This document shows, one piece after another, positions 46,504 to 56,427 of a DNA stretch of 64,000 nt; position 1 is the stretch's first letter; the number at the start of each line of letters is the position of its first letter. The stretch is from Jiulongibacter sp966250325 (GTDB lineage Bacteria; Bacteroidota; Bacteroidia; Cytophagales; Spirosomataceae): contig CBINGY010000004.1 of NCBI GenBank assembly GCA_966250325.1, positions 62,001 through 126,000 of the forward strand, given 5' to 3'. Under the pieces are notes generated by a model, which was given only the letters and a program-made list of their open reading frames with translations, was not told the DNA's origin and did not search any database. Both the position numbers and the translations under genes were made by a program.

Positions 46504-46511
46504 CAAATATA
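46504..46511 (-). promoter_or_regulatory. -7 element of the ade-argB transcript
   Basis: TATATTTG on the minus strand, 4 nt before the ATG of ade. Transcription would begin at or next to the start codon. No TTG at the expected distance. Confidence 0.5.
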
Positions 46512-46543
46512 GTATTTCAGGAAATATGCTATCGGGAGAGAAT

Positions 46544-46569
46544 AAAAAAAAGGCAGCAAATGCCGCCTT
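46544..46569 (-). terminator. Terminator of the TonB-receptor-like gene
   Basis: Minus strand: AAGGCGGC pairs with GCTGCCTT (one G-T pair) with a 4-nt loop, followed by a run of T. It lies 67 nt past the stop codon. Confidence 0.8.
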
Positions 46570-46635
46570 CTTTCCTTTTCCCTTTATCCTATGTTTCAAT
46601 ATTAATTAACTACTCTTTTAAGATATGATGTGTGT

Positions 46636-49125
46636 TTATCGCATCATCTGGGGCTGCTGGCCGCCGTTATCATCATCCATGTCTTCTCCACGGTTTTCAT
46701 TGTTTTCGCCTCTTCTTCGGTTAAACAGGCCGCGTCCATTGCTTTCCATTTTGCCAAAATTGTATGAGAAATCGATACGGATACTTCTTCTGAAAACCTG
46801 GCTCAGGTTCTCTGTCAGGAAATAATTCTGCGGATCTGTTCTGTTCTCCAGAGCAGATTTGAAATTGATAGACCGAACGAACGGATTTTCGAGCCCAAGT
46901 CCGATACTTCCGCGTTTGTTGTTGATATCTTTTTTTACATTAAGACCATGGAAATAGAAACCGTTTCTGGTCCCCTGCAACTCTACACGTGGAGATCTGT
47001 AGAATCCAAAACCAGCGATTGCCCAGCCTTTTGGCAGAGAATACTGGGTATTAAGGTTTACACCTACATTCCAGCCTTTATTTGAAATGGTGCGATTGTC
47101 CATGTAGGTGTAACTCGGACTCACCCCTCCGCCGATTCTCCAGTTTTTGTTTGGATTCACATTGTATGAGAAATCAACTCCGTATCTTTTATTTACTCCA
47201 ATATTTGCAAAGGTAGTTTGAGTAACGTCAACCCCTTCATTATCGCGAACCACGCTGCTTACAGATGTAATGCTGTTATCCTCTACTCTAGAGAAAACAG
47301 AAATATTGATTGAATTGCGGTCAAAATAGGTGCTCCAGGCCAATTCCATCATATCCACCTTTTCGGGAGCCAGCGTAGGATCTCCAAATGAAATACTGTT
47401 GGCATTTGCATAATTTACGTATGGATTCAGGAATCTGATAGATGGACGCTGAATTCTCTGTGTATAACTGGCTCTCACAGAACCTCCTTTTTCAAATCGT
47501 TTTGAGAGATTTACACTGGGCAGCCAGTTGTCGTAATCCGGAATTTCCACATCTGCTCTTTCTTTGAATTGAGCACTTATAAGGGTTCTTTCATACCTCA
47601 TGCCTGCCTGAATTCCCCATTTTTGAGGAAGCTCCACTGTAAATGAAGAGTATGCTGCCACCACATCCTGGTCATAGTCAAGGAAATTTGACCTTAAGGC
47701 ATTCTGTGCGTATTCGCCCGTTTCTATATTGTAGCTGTAAAATTTACCATCCGATGTGGCAGATCTGAGTGTACCTTTTCCACCCATTTCCCATTTCAGC
47801 TTGTTACCCAGTGGCTGCACATAATCAAGCTGCAGGTTTATTTCTCTGTCAATACCTCTGTTATCGCTGCTGTCTGCCGGAAGACTGTTCTGATCGGCAA
47901 TAAAAAACTCTTTCCGGTTATTCTGAGACCACTGAGCCATCATACTAAGCTCCTGAACCGGATTCTCATATTTTTTATTAAACGTGAAATCCAGATCACT
48001 TGAATTGCTACGACTGGTTTGATCAATATATCGGGTATTTTCAAAAATAAGATTACGGTTTTGATCCAGAAGTGTAGTTACCTGGTCACCGATACTTCCA
48101 TTTCCACGTAGCCTGCCCGAATAAGTAAGAGAAGCATTGGTCTTTTTGTCAAAATCATAGGTAAACGTACCGCTGTATCTTCCACCACCCCAGCTTCCAC
48201 GATTGTCGTCGGTTTGTGTCAGGTAGGTTGCTTCGCCTCCAATAACGCTTGTTCGGGTGTTTTCACCCAATGTTTTGAAACCATAGGAGGCTCTCCCTCC
48301 GCCGTTAAGGGCAATTCCCCATTTTTTGTCCTTTAGATTCAGACTACCATTAAGTGAAGAACCTAAAATACCCGCTCCACCATTCACCATTCCGGTTATT
48401 CCTGCCAGTGTATTTTTTTTCAGAATGATATTGATGATTCCCGCAGTACCATCACCGTCGTACTTTGCACTTGGGGAGGTGATCACTTCCACTGATTTGA
48501 TCTGATCGGAAGGTATTTGCTTGAGAGCTTCTCCTACGCTACTGGCAAAAATGGATGAAGGCTTGTTATCTATCAACACGCGAACGTTTGAACTTCCACG
48601 TAGCTCTACTTCTCCATCCAGATCCACACTTAGCATAGGTACTTTTCTCAGTACTTCCTCTGCGGTGCCACCCCGGTTCGTAATATCTTTATCTGCGTTA
48701 TAAACGAGCCGGTCAATTTTATCTTCTACCAATGCCGCCTGACCGGTAACAGTAACCTCCTGCAATTGAATATTATCTCCGATAAGCATTACATTTCCTA
48801 GATTGATTTTTGGGTTACCTGGGCTAATCTCGAGATTTTCAACGGCATGTGCTTTGTAGCCAATGTACGAAATGAGTACTTTGTAGATGCCTGCCTTCAG
48901 ATTTTCGAATTTAAATTTACCATCTGTACCGGTTAATGATCCATCAATGGCCTTGGAAGCATCCCACAAAGCCACTGCAGCAAATTCTATCGGAGCTCCG
49001 CTTACAGAGTCTATTAATACCCCTTCAATACTCCCTTCTGCAAAGGTCGGGGCTCCAGCCGGACGCTGAGCAAAAACACCGAGTCCGAAAAACAAGATGG
49101 CTACAATGGAAAAATACGTCTTCAT
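46636..49125 (-). CDS. TonB-dependent receptor-like outer membrane beta-barrel protein
   Basis: An 829-residue outer membrane protein with signal peptide MKTYFSIVAILFFGLGVFAQ from the ATG at 49125. Domains in order: a carboxypeptidase regulatory-like beta-sandwich (about 40-125), a TonB plug-like domain (about 130-245) containing ELRGSSNVRVLIDNKPSS, and a large beta barrel of the OMP_b-brl_3 family. The C-terminal barrel strand is followed by a charged N/D/Q-rich tail ending QPQMMR. The barrel probably imports or exports an unknown ligand. No SusD partner is adjacent, so it is not a standard polysaccharide utilisation pair. Confidence 0.9.
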   Translation of the reverse strand: MKTYFSIVAILFFGLGVFAQRPAGAPTFAEGSIEGVLIDSVSGAPIEFAAVALWDASKAIDGSLTGTDGKFKFENLKAGIYKVLISYIGYKAHAVENLEISPGNPKINLGNVMLIGDNIQLQEVTVTGQAALVEDKIDRLVYNADKDITNRGGTAEEVLRKVPMLSVDLDGEVELRGSSNVRVLIDNKPSSIFASSVGEALKQIPSDQIKSVEVITSPSAKYDGDGTAGIINIILKKNTLAGITGMVNGGAGILGSSLNGSLNLKDKKWGIALNGGGRASYGFKTLGENTRTSVIGGEATYLTQTDDNRGSWGGGRYSGTFTYDFDKKTNASLTYSGRLRGNGSIGDQVTTLLDQNRNLIFENTRYIDQTSRSNSSDLDFTFNKKYENPVQELSMMAQWSQNNRKEFFIADQNSLPADSSDNRGIDREINLQLDYVQPLGNKLKWEMGGKGTLRSATSDGKFYSYNIETGEYAQNALRSNFLDYDQDVVAAYSSFTVELPQKWGIQAGMRYERTLISAQFKERADVEIPDYDNWLPSVNLSKRFEKGGSVRASYTQRIQRPSIRFLNPYVNYANANSISFGDPTLAPEKVDMMELAWSTYFDRNSINISVFSRVEDNSITSVSSVVRDNEGVDVTQTTFANIGVNKRYGVDFSYNVNPNKNWRIGGGVSPSYTYMDNRTISNKGWNVGVNLNTQYSLPKGWAIAGFGFYRSPRVELQGTRNGFYFHGLNVKKDINNKRGSIGLGLENPFVRSINFKSALENRTDPQNYFLTENLSQVFRRSIRIDFSYNFGKMESNGRGLFNRRRGENNENRGEDMDDDNGGQQPQMMR

Positions 49126-49507
49126 AAAATTTGGCATTAGTTAACTATAGGTTTTCAGGAAAGCGAATAATACTGTCACAAAGTAAGACACCCAAAACCG
49201 TGAAAAGATTGTCTGGGAATCAGATTAAGAGCCCCGGAGTAGATGTATTCAAGTGAAGTGTCGATGTAATTTGATAGGTATCGACCAAACCAGATTCTTT
49301 GAATAATTCAATTTTGATCGATAAATAAACTTCTTCCTACTATTTGTTTATAAAATGCAATTCAGGTAATTAAAGGAATGTGATGATAAGAAAAGTACAA
49401 TAAGAATTCTTAATAAAGATCAATCATAAATGGATTCAAACTTTCCATTCGGATGAAATTGACGTAATTTTGCGGCCACTTTTTTTCATGTTATTCCTTC
49501 ACAGTTC
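49126..49507. other. Divergent intergenic region, TonB-like gene / prfC
   Basis: 382 nt without a convincing gene. It holds the upstream regions of two divergent genes; the only recognisable element is the TAATTTTG sequence at 49465-49472. No RNA gene or long repeat is seen. Confidence 0.6.
49465..49472 (+). promoter_or_regulatory. -7 element of prfC
   Basis: TAATTTTG fits TANNTTTG, 36 nt before the prfC ATG. The matching upstream TTG is absent. Confidence 0.45.
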
Positions 49508-51097
49508 ATGAGTTTTGAAACCGAGCTTCAAAAGAGGCGTACTTTTGCGATTATCGCTCACCCGGATGCCGGGAAAACAACGCTCACTGAAAAACTTCTC
49601 CTTTTCGGGGGAGCTATTCAAACGGCGGGTGCGGTAAAATCCAACAAAATCAAGAAGAGCACCACTTCCGATTTTATGGAAATTGAGAAGCAAAGAGGTA
49701 TCTCTGTGGCAACCTCGGTGATGACTTTTGAATATAAGAAGCTGAAAATTAATATTCTGGATACCCCGGGCCACAAGGACTTCGCAGAGGATACTTACCG
49801 CACCCTTACTGCGGTGGATAGTGTGATTCTGGTGATTGACTGCGTAAAAGGCGTGGAGGAGCAAACAGAAAAACTCATGGAAGTGTGCCGCATGAGAGAC
49901 ACACCAGTTATTATTTTTGTGAATAAGCTGGATAGAGAAGGTCAAAATCCGTTTGATCTGCTGGACGAACTTGAGCAGAAACTTGATATACGTACCCGGC
50001 CAATAACCTGGCCAATCAACGGTGGCCGTGACTTCAAGGGAGTCTATCATTTGCTGGACAAGACCATGAACTTCTTCGCCGTCAATAAAACGCGTCTGGA
50101 AGAAGATATTTTTCAATACAACATCGATTCGGACGAGTTAAGAAACAAGATCGGAGCCAAAGACTCAGACCAACTTCAGGAAGATGTGGAACTCATCGAA
50201 GGGATTTACGATGAGTTTGATCGTGAGGCGTATCTTCAGGGCAAACTGGCTCCGGTGTTTTTTGGTAGTGCTGTAAGCAATTTTGGTGTCATGGAATTAC
50301 TGGATACCTTTTGCCGGATTAGCCCATTGCCGGTGGCCCGCAAAACCGATAAGCGAATTGTAGAGCCTCTGGAATCGAAATTCACCGGATTTGTATTTAA
50401 AATTCATGCCAATATTGATCCGCGTCATCGCGACAGGATCGCCTTCCTGCGTGTATGTAGTGGCACATTTGAGCGAAGTAAATTTTATGAGCATACGCGT
50501 CTGAATAAAAAGCTGCGGTTTTCAAATCCATACATGTTTATGGCTGATAGCAAGGAGGTGGTAGAGGAAGCCTTTCCGGGAGACGTCGTTGGTTTGTATG
50601 ATACCGGTAATTTTAAAATTGGGGACACGCTTACCGAGGGAGAAGAATTACGATTTACGGGGATTCCGAGTTTTTCTCCGGAATTATTCCGTGAGGTAAT
50701 CAATGCAGACCCCATGAAAACCAAGCAATTGGAAAAGGGAGTGCAGCAGCTATCTGAAGAAGGTGTGGCTCAGCTGTTTACCATGCAGCCGGGAAACCGT
50801 AAAATTATAGGTACGGTTGGAGAGCTTCAGTTTGAGGTTATACAGCATCGCCTGCTAAACGAGTATGGTGCCAGCTGCCGGTTTGAGTCAAAGCCTTACT
50901 CCAAGGCTTGCTGGATTACGAGCGAGAACCCTCAGGCTCTTTCAGAGTTTATCCGACTCAAGGGTAATTTCATCGCCTACGACAAAGACAACAACCCGGT
51001 TTTCCTTGCAGAAACTGACTGGATTTTACGTATGAACATGGAAAATAACCCGGAGGTTGTTTTTCATACCACCTCAGAGTTTAAAACAGAAGCTTAG
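49508..51097 (+). CDS. prfC: Peptide chain release factor 3
   Basis: A 529-residue translational GTPase that recycles RF1/RF2 after termination. GTP motifs: AHPDAGKTTLTEK (G1, about residues 17-29), DTPGHKDF (G3) and NKLDRE (G4), with the RF3-type SDFMEIEKQRGISVATSVMT switch region. Length is standard. The last bases TTAG contain the stop codons of both this gene and the opposite-strand gene at 51094. Confidence 0.96.
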   Translation: MSFETELQKRRTFAIIAHPDAGKTTLTEKLLLFGGAIQTAGAVKSNKIKKSTTSDFMEIEKQRGISVATSVMTFEYKKLKINILDTPGHKDFAEDTYRTLTAVDSVILVIDCVKGVEEQTEKLMEVCRMRDTPVIIFVNKLDREGQNPFDLLDELEQKLDIRTRPITWPINGGRDFKGVYHLLDKTMNFFAVNKTRLEEDIFQYNIDSDELRNKIGAKDSDQLQEDVELIEGIYDEFDREAYLQGKLAPVFFGSAVSNFGVMELLDTFCRISPLPVARKTDKRIVEPLESKFTGFVFKIHANIDPRHRDRIAFLRVCSGTFERSKFYEHTRLNKKLRFSNPYMFMADSKEVVEEAFPGDVVGLYDTGNFKIGDTLTEGEELRFTGIPSFSPELFREVINADPMKTKQLEKGVQQLSEEGVAQLFTMQPGNRKIIGTVGELQFEVIQHRLLNEYGASCRFESKPYSKACWITSENPQALSEFIRLKGNFIAYDKDNNPVFLAETDWILRMNMENNPEVVFHTTSEFKTEA

Positions 51098-51498
51098 TCT
51101 TCGGGATAGGGAACAAAAACGAAGCTTACAAATTTGCCATCCATCACAAAAAGGCAGCAGTATTCCTCGGGATCCTTGTAGTTTTCTTTAAAAAGTTCCT
51201 CTGATTCGGCACCCACCAGTTCCCGCTGAAGAAACTCCTCTATCATTGAGGCTTTGTACTCGTATCGGGTAGAAAAGTCGTTTTTATAAAACAAGGTACT
51301 TCCCACAGGTACCTCGTCTGCCGTGGCCACAAAAACCGGATATTTGCTGAAGCCTCTGCTTCGTACCTGATAGGAGGCCTCTTTCAGATGGTCACATACT
51401 TTCAGAAAATCTTCCGTTATTAAACCCATCATCTGTTTGTCCAATTCCGGCGAATTGGCGTCATCCATGATAGAGTTTTCATTCGAATGGTTAATCAT
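51094..51498 (-). CDS. Conserved hypothetical protein, 134 aa
   Basis: A small, acidic, soluble protein with no signal or membrane helix. Its central region (KYPVFVATADEVPVGSTLFY) and the end FVMDGKFVSFVFVPYPED look conserved but match no domain I can name. It follows ald by 6 nt on the same strand, so it probably belongs to the tsaE-ald transcript. A shorter start at 51468 (MDDANSPEL) is possible. The stop shares bases with prfC. Confidence 0.68.
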   Translation of the reverse strand: MINHSNENSIMDDANSPELDKQMMGLITEDFLKVCDHLKEASYQVRSRGFSKYPVFVATADEVPVGSTLFYKNDFSTRYEYKASMIEEFLQRELVGAESEELFKENYKDPEEYCCLFVMDGKFVSFVFVPYPED

Positions 51499-51504
51499 AA
51501 TTTT

Positions 51505-52713
51505 CTAGATTCTTGCTGCCAGTAATAACCGTAGATCGCGATACCTGAGTTCATGTTTTTTGGCAATGTGCTGGGAAGTGATGTTTCCTTTAAACGCATA
51601 AACACCATGAATAAACCAGGGATTACTCAGAATCATTTCTGTAACCCCTCCGTGATTTCCGGTTTTTAGCAGTAGCGGGGTGAAAATATTACTTAAGCTG
51701 TAACTGGCAGTATGGGCTACCTGAGAGGCAATATTAGGTACCCCGTAATGCAAAACGCCATGTTTTTTGAATACAGGATTTGCGTGATCGGTCATCTGGC
51801 TGGTTTCTACACAGCCGCCCTGATCAATGGCCACATCGATGATAACCGAATTTTCCTTCATTTGCTCTACCATTTCTTCGGTGACCACAAGTGGAGTGTA
51901 GCCCTTTTCCGGACGTAGGGCCGCAATCACCACATCGGCTTCCTTCAATGCTTTACCTAGATTTTCTGAATCGATAATCGAAGTAAAAATATGTTGTCCT
52001 AAACTATAGCGTAGCCGCTGCAGACGATATAAATGAAGATCGAAAACCTTAATCTCAGCACCCAGACCTATGGCCGTACGTGCCGCAAACTCGGCTACCG
52101 TACCCGCACCAAGGATAATTACAGAAGTAGGTGGTACGCCTGCGATTCCGCCAAGAAGTAACCCCTTTCCCTTTCCCAGATACTCAGAGGCAAGCAAAAT
52201 GGCAGAGCTGCCGGCGATCTCACTCATGGCCCTTACCACGGGGAAATTGCCCACTTTATCCTGCATGTATTCAAAGCCAATAGCGGTTATTCTCTTTTGG
52301 ATGAGTTTCTCAAAAAATGCCTTCTCCTGTTTAATGTACTGAATTGCAGAAAAAAGGGTGGCCTCCGGACTCATAAGATCTATTTCTTCGAGGGTTGGAG
52401 GATTCACTTTAAGGACAATCTCCGACTTAAAAACCTCAGAAGGAGAATAAGCTATTTTTGCACCGGCGTTCTGATACCGGTCATTTCCGAAATCTGCTGC
52501 CAAACCAGCGTCTTTTTCCACAACTACTTCATGGCCGTTTCTTACCAGTACCGATACGGCATCTGGGGTAAGTACAATTCGTTTTTCAAGAGGAGATTGT
52601 TCTTTGGGTAAACCAATGCTCAGATTTTTACGAGACTGTTGAACAGCTAGAGCCTGCTCTTTGGTCTCCATAATATGCTGTAGTGCAAGTTCACTTACTG
52701 GATGGTCTGCCAT
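51505..52713 (-). CDS. ald: Alanine dehydrogenase family protein
   Basis: A 402-residue AlaDH/PNT-type enzyme, with substrate-side SIGLPKEQSPLEKRIVLTP and the NAD-binding VIILGAGTVAEFAARTA (about 197-213). It converts alanine to pyruvate and ammonia with NAD. Related AlaDh_PNT domains also occur in lysine-ketoglutarate reductase, so the substrate should not be taken as settled from this sequence alone. Its start overlaps the tsaE gene by 19 bp, an arrangement common in this phylum. Confidence 0.88.
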   Translation of the reverse strand: MADHPVSELALQHIMETKEQALAVQQSRKNLSIGLPKEQSPLEKRIVLTPDAVSVLVRNGHEVVVEKDAGLAADFGNDRYQNAGAKIAYSPSEVFKSEIVLKVNPPTLEEIDLMSPEATLFSAIQYIKQEKAFFEKLIQKRITAIGFEYMQDKVGNFPVVRAMSEIAGSSAILLASEYLGKGKGLLLGGIAGVPPTSVIILGAGTVAEFAARTAIGLGAEIKVFDLHLYRLQRLRYSLGQHIFTSIIDSENLGKALKEADVVIAALRPEKGYTPLVVTEEMVEQMKENSVIIDVAIDQGGCVETSQMTDHANPVFKKHGVLHYGVPNIASQVAHTASYSLSNIFTPLLLKTGNHGGVTEMILSNPWFIHGVYAFKGNITSQHIAKKHELRYRDLRLLLAARI

Positions 52714-53141
52714 TCTTGTATTCCTTCTATAGTAAAAGTCCGTAAATTGTTTTCCTCTGCCTCAATATGAACCGAAACTGCATTTTCCGGTAAAAGCTGC
52801 TCGATGACCTGCGGCCATTCAATAAGACAAACATCTCCTGAAAACAGATATTCTTCCATTCCGAAGTCAAGGGCTTCCTGCCAGTTTTTGAGCCTGTAGC
52901 AGTCGAAGTGATAAATTGCTTCGCCTGTGGCGGTCTGGTACGTGTTAACAATCGAAAAGGTAGGGCTCTGCACTTCTCCGATCACTCCGAGGTGATGACA
53001 AATTTCTTTGATACAGGTGGTTTTTCCGGCACCCAGATTCCCTGTAAAGCACCACACCGGATACTTCTGCATCTGGTGAGAAATCTTCTTTGCAAGAGAG
53101 TTTAGCTCTTTCAGGTTTATATCTTTAAACTTCAGGGTCAT
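52695..53141 (-). CDS. tsaE: tRNA N6-adenosine threonylcarbamoylation ATPase TsaE
   Basis: A 148-residue P-loop ATPase of the t6A synthesis complex. The Walker A motif GNLGAGKTT is at about 35-43, followed by QSPTFSIVNTY and HFDCYRL; the ending is typical. It works with TsaB and TsaD to make t6A37 in tRNAs reading ANN codons. It is the first gene of an operon with ald. A TATTTTTG element sits 7 nt before its start. Confidence 0.94.
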   Translation of the reverse strand: MTLKFKDINLKELNSLAKKISHQMQKYPVWCFTGNLGAGKTTCIKEICHHLGVIGEVQSPTFSIVNTYQTATGEAIYHFDCYRLKNWQEALDFGMEEYLFSGDVCLIEWPQVIEQLLPENAVSVHIEAEENNLRTFTIEGIQEWQTIQ

Positions 53142-53148
53142 CGGAATG

Positions 53149-53156
53149 CAAAAATA
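53149..53156 (-). promoter_or_regulatory. -7 element of the tsaE-ald operon
   Basis: TATTTTTG on the minus strand, 7 nt before the tsaE start codon; the mRNA leader would be very short or absent. Confidence 0.5.
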
Positions 53157-53283
53157 CCCAATTTTGAGGGCAAAAGGCAGAAAAAATATAACTAAAATCT
53201 TGAACTATTCATAGGCTCAGCCGTTGATATAACGTTCAAATTTTAAGACCTTTGTTAAAAATCTCCAAGTCCTTCATTCAAAC

Positions 53284-55116
53284 ATGCTCGAAAGCCGTAA
53301 ACACGTCATTCTTTTCTTCTTTTTTACAATTGGTATCATTTACCTGCTACGGCTGTTTTATATTCAGATTATAGACTCCAGGTATAGATCTATTGAGGCC
53401 ACCAATGCCATTAAAAGGCAGGTTGAAATCCCTTTGAGGGGGCAGATATATGATCGGAACGGGAAGCTTTTGGTTCAGAATCAGGAGGTGTATGATATGT
53501 ACGTGACACCCAAGGAGGTGGCAGGCTTAGATACCGCGTTTTTCTGTAGTGTACTTGGTATTACCCGCGGATTTTTTGACAGCACCATGGCTGAGGCCTC
53601 ATCCTACTCGAAAAACAGGGCTTCCTTATTTATGCGTCAGCTAAGTAAAGAGGAGTTTGCACGAATGGCCGATGTGATGATCAATTTCAAAGGATTTCAT
53701 TTTGAACAGTCCTTTTTTAGGACGTACCCTGGCCATACGCTGGCCAACGCCCTTGGGTACATCGGAGAGATTTCCAAAGAACAGTACGATCAGCAAAAGG
53801 AAAAATACTATAGGAAAGGAGATTACATTGGCCTTTCTGGAATTGAAAAAGAATACGAAATAGAGCTTCGTGGCAAAAGAGGAGTGAAGTTTACCTTGAT
53901 GGACGTCCACATGGAAGACAAAGGCTCCTACGAAGACGGACGCTTTGATACAACCGCGGTAGTAGGAAAAGATTTGTTTTCCTCTATTGACATGGAGCTG
54001 CAACAATTGGCAGATAGCCTGTTTCAAAACAAGGTAGGAGCCGTGGTGGCTATTGAACCAAAGACTGGTGAAATTCTGGTGATGGGTTCGTATCCGACTT
54101 ATGACCCGAATTTACTTTCAGGGAAAGCTTTTTCTGAAAACTACCTCAAACTGGTGAGGGATCCAGATAAACCCACATTTAACCGAACCATATCTTCATT
54201 TTACCGTCCGGGTAGTACCTTCAAGCTGGTGCAGGCGTTAGTAGGTCAGCAGCAGGGAGTTATAAATCCCAAAAGTGCGTTCATTGGAGCATTTTCACCC
54301 ATGGCCTGTCATGGTCATGGTATTCACCACCTCTCCAATCTGAATAATGCCGTTCAGTATTCCTGTAACCCCTATTTTTATAACGTGTTCAAAAAAATTA
54401 TTGAAAATACGAGTGAGAAGAATCCTTTCCTTGGAGCCAGAGAGGGCCTTACTCGTTGGCATGATATGGTGGAGAAATTTGGATTTGGTACGAAACTAGG
54501 CGTGGATATTCCAGGTGAAAAAAGTCAGCTTTTGCCTGATCTAAGCCTTTATGATAAGTATTATGGAAAAGATCGTTGGAAATTCTCCAATATCTATTCG
54601 TTATCTATCGGTGAAGGAGAACTTGGTCTGGATGTGCTCAAACTTGCCAATCTTGCTGCAACTCTGGCCAATAAGGGCTACTGGATTACGCCGCACCTGA
54701 TCAGGGGAGTGGGGGCAGACAAAAGCGGCATGAAAAAGGAACGACTTCAGGTACATCAAACCGGCATAGAACCTAAACATTTTCTGGCCATTTATGACGG
54801 CATGGAGAAGGTAATCAGTGCCGGTACAGCCCGAAGGGCATTCATGGAAAATATCAAGATTCTCGGCAAAACCGGGACCTCACAAAATAAACGAGGGAAA
54901 GATCATGCGATTTTTATTGCTTTTGCTCCCCGGGAAAACCCTCAGATTGCCATTGCAGCGGTCGTGGAAAATGCCGGATTTGGAGGGTCATCTGCAGCAC
55001 CCATCTCTTCTCTATTAATTGAAAAATATCTGACAGGAAAAATAGAACGTCGTGCTATGGCTGAGCAAGTGAAGGCTCAAAGCTTTACCACAGTGGCTGC
55101 CGCATCAGCGAAATAA
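53284..55116 (+). CDS. mrdA: Penicillin-binding protein 2 (elongasome transpeptidase)
   Basis: A 610-residue class B PBP. One N-terminal membrane helix (about 10-28) anchors it in the inner membrane. The dimerisation domain follows, then the transpeptidase with the active-site S311-T-F-K314, an SCN motif near residue 362, and KTGTS near 529. It cross-links peptidoglycan during side-wall growth together with RodA, encoded 3 nt downstream. Length is standard for the family. Confidence 0.96.
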   Translation: MLESRKHVILFFFFTIGIIYLLRLFYIQIIDSRYRSIEATNAIKRQVEIPLRGQIYDRNGKLLVQNQEVYDMYVTPKEVAGLDTAFFCSVLGITRGFFDSTMAEASSYSKNRASLFMRQLSKEEFARMADVMINFKGFHFEQSFFRTYPGHTLANALGYIGEISKEQYDQQKEKYYRKGDYIGLSGIEKEYEIELRGKRGVKFTLMDVHMEDKGSYEDGRFDTTAVVGKDLFSSIDMELQQLADSLFQNKVGAVVAIEPKTGEILVMGSYPTYDPNLLSGKAFSENYLKLVRDPDKPTFNRTISSFYRPGSTFKLVQALVGQQQGVINPKSAFIGAFSPMACHGHGIHHLSNLNNAVQYSCNPYFYNVFKKIIENTSEKNPFLGAREGLTRWHDMVEKFGFGTKLGVDIPGEKSQLLPDLSLYDKYYGKDRWKFSNIYSLSIGEGELGLDVLKLANLAATLANKGYWITPHLIRGVGADKSGMKKERLQVHQTGIEPKHFLAIYDGMEKVISAGTARRAFMENIKILGKTGTSQNKRGKDHAIFIAFAPRENPQIAIAAVVENAGFGGSSAAPISSLLIEKYLTGKIERRAMAEQVKAQSFTTVAAASAK

Positions 55117-55119
55117 CCA

Positions 55120-56397
55120 ATGGCAAACGAAATTAATATCAAACGGGGAATCGACTGGGTGACGGTTCTGCTTTATCTGGCCCTGGTACTCATCGGATAC
55201 CTCAATATTTATGCGGCGGTATATAACCCTGAAAACCCCATAAGTATATTTTCACTGTCGCATAATGCAGGACGTCAGTTGATGTTTATAGGGCTGGGTT
55301 CCGTACTCATTACCCTCATCTTATTCATAGACTATAAGCTTTACGACACTTTCGCTTATATTTTCTATGGATTCATGATTCTGCTACTTATTGCCACCAT
55401 ATTCATAGGTAGTGATATTAAAGGGTCGCGTTCCTGGATCAAGCTCGGGATATTCTCACTTCAACCTGCAGAATTTGCAAAACTGGTCACGGCACTGGCT
55501 TTGGCAAAATACCTGAGCTCCCAAACCATAAATCTGTCAAAGCTGAAAGACTTGTGGAAAGCGGCTGTACTCATACTTCTTCCGCCGATCATTATTATCG
55601 CTCAGAAAGAAACGGGCTCTGCCCTTACGTTCGCTATTTTTATGATTGTGCTCTACCGAGAGGGCTTGCCCGGAGTTTACCCAGCCTTGTTTCTGGCGTT
55701 TGTGGTGCTCTTAATTGTATCATTGTTTTATTCCAAATGGTACATCATGATAGGTATAGTACTTCTGGCCCTTATGGTATGGTATTTCGTATTCTCCAGA
55801 AGAGACCGCACCTCCCAGAACCTCACACGGATGATTGGCCTGGTCCTTATTTTCTGTACGTTTACCATGGGAGTAGACTTTTTCATAAATAAGGTATTAC
55901 AGCCGCATCAGCAGAAAAGAATTAAGGTGCTTGTTGACCCGGATGCAGACCCATTGGGAGCAGGCTGGAATGTCACCCAGTCAAAAATCGCAATTGGCTC
56001 TGGCGGAGTGGTAGGTAAAGGATATCTTCGAGGAACTCAAACCAAGTTCGATTTTGTGCCTGAGCAATCCACAGATTTTATTTTCTGCACCATTGGTGAA
56101 GAGTGGGGCTTTCTGGGAAGTATTATTACCATAGGACTTTATCTGGCGTTACTGGCCCGCTTGGTACACCTGGCCGAGCTGCAGCGTGATAAATTCGCAA
56201 GGGTCTATGGCTATAGTGTTGCCTCCATTATCTTCTTCCATGTACTGGTGAATCTTGGTATGACTATTGGCCTTATGCCAGTAATTGGTATTCCCCTTCC
56301 GTTCCTGAGTTATGGGGGGTCCTCGCTTTGGTCATTTACCATCCTTCTTTTTGTGTTTCTAAAGCTGGATGCTCACCGGAGCTTTAAAACTTATTAA
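55120..56397 (+). CDS. rodA: Rod-shape glycosyltransferase RodA
   Basis: A 425-residue SEDS-family glycan polymerase with ten or so membrane helices. Motifs include SLQPAEFAKLVTALALA and the C-terminal PFLSYGGSSLW. It polymerises lipid II in the elongation complex and partners with PBP2. The gene starts 3 nt after mrdA, so both are made together. mreBCD are not in the window. Confidence 0.96.
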   Translation: MANEINIKRGIDWVTVLLYLALVLIGYLNIYAAVYNPENPISIFSLSHNAGRQLMFIGLGSVLITLILFIDYKLYDTFAYIFYGFMILLLIATIFIGSDIKGSRSWIKLGIFSLQPAEFAKLVTALALAKYLSSQTINLSKLKDLWKAAVLILLPPIIIIAQKETGSALTFAIFMIVLYREGLPGVYPALFLAFVVLLIVSLFYSKWYIMIGIVLLALMVWYFVFSRRDRTSQNLTRMIGLVLIFCTFTMGVDFFINKVLQPHQQKRIKVLVDPDADPLGAGWNVTQSKIAIGSGGVVGKGYLRGTQTKFDFVPEQSTDFIFCTIGEEWGFLGSIITIGLYLALLARLVHLAELQRDKFARVYGYSVASIIFFHVLVNLGMTIGLMPVIGIPLPFLSYGGSSLWSFTILLFVFLKLDAHRSFKTY

Positions 56398-56427
56398 TTT
56401 TTGAATAAATTATATTTTCAGTAAATA

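Noticed and set aside
49499..50116. A 205-codon minus-strand frame at the start of prfC
   Set aside because: Antisense to the GTPase motifs of prfC.
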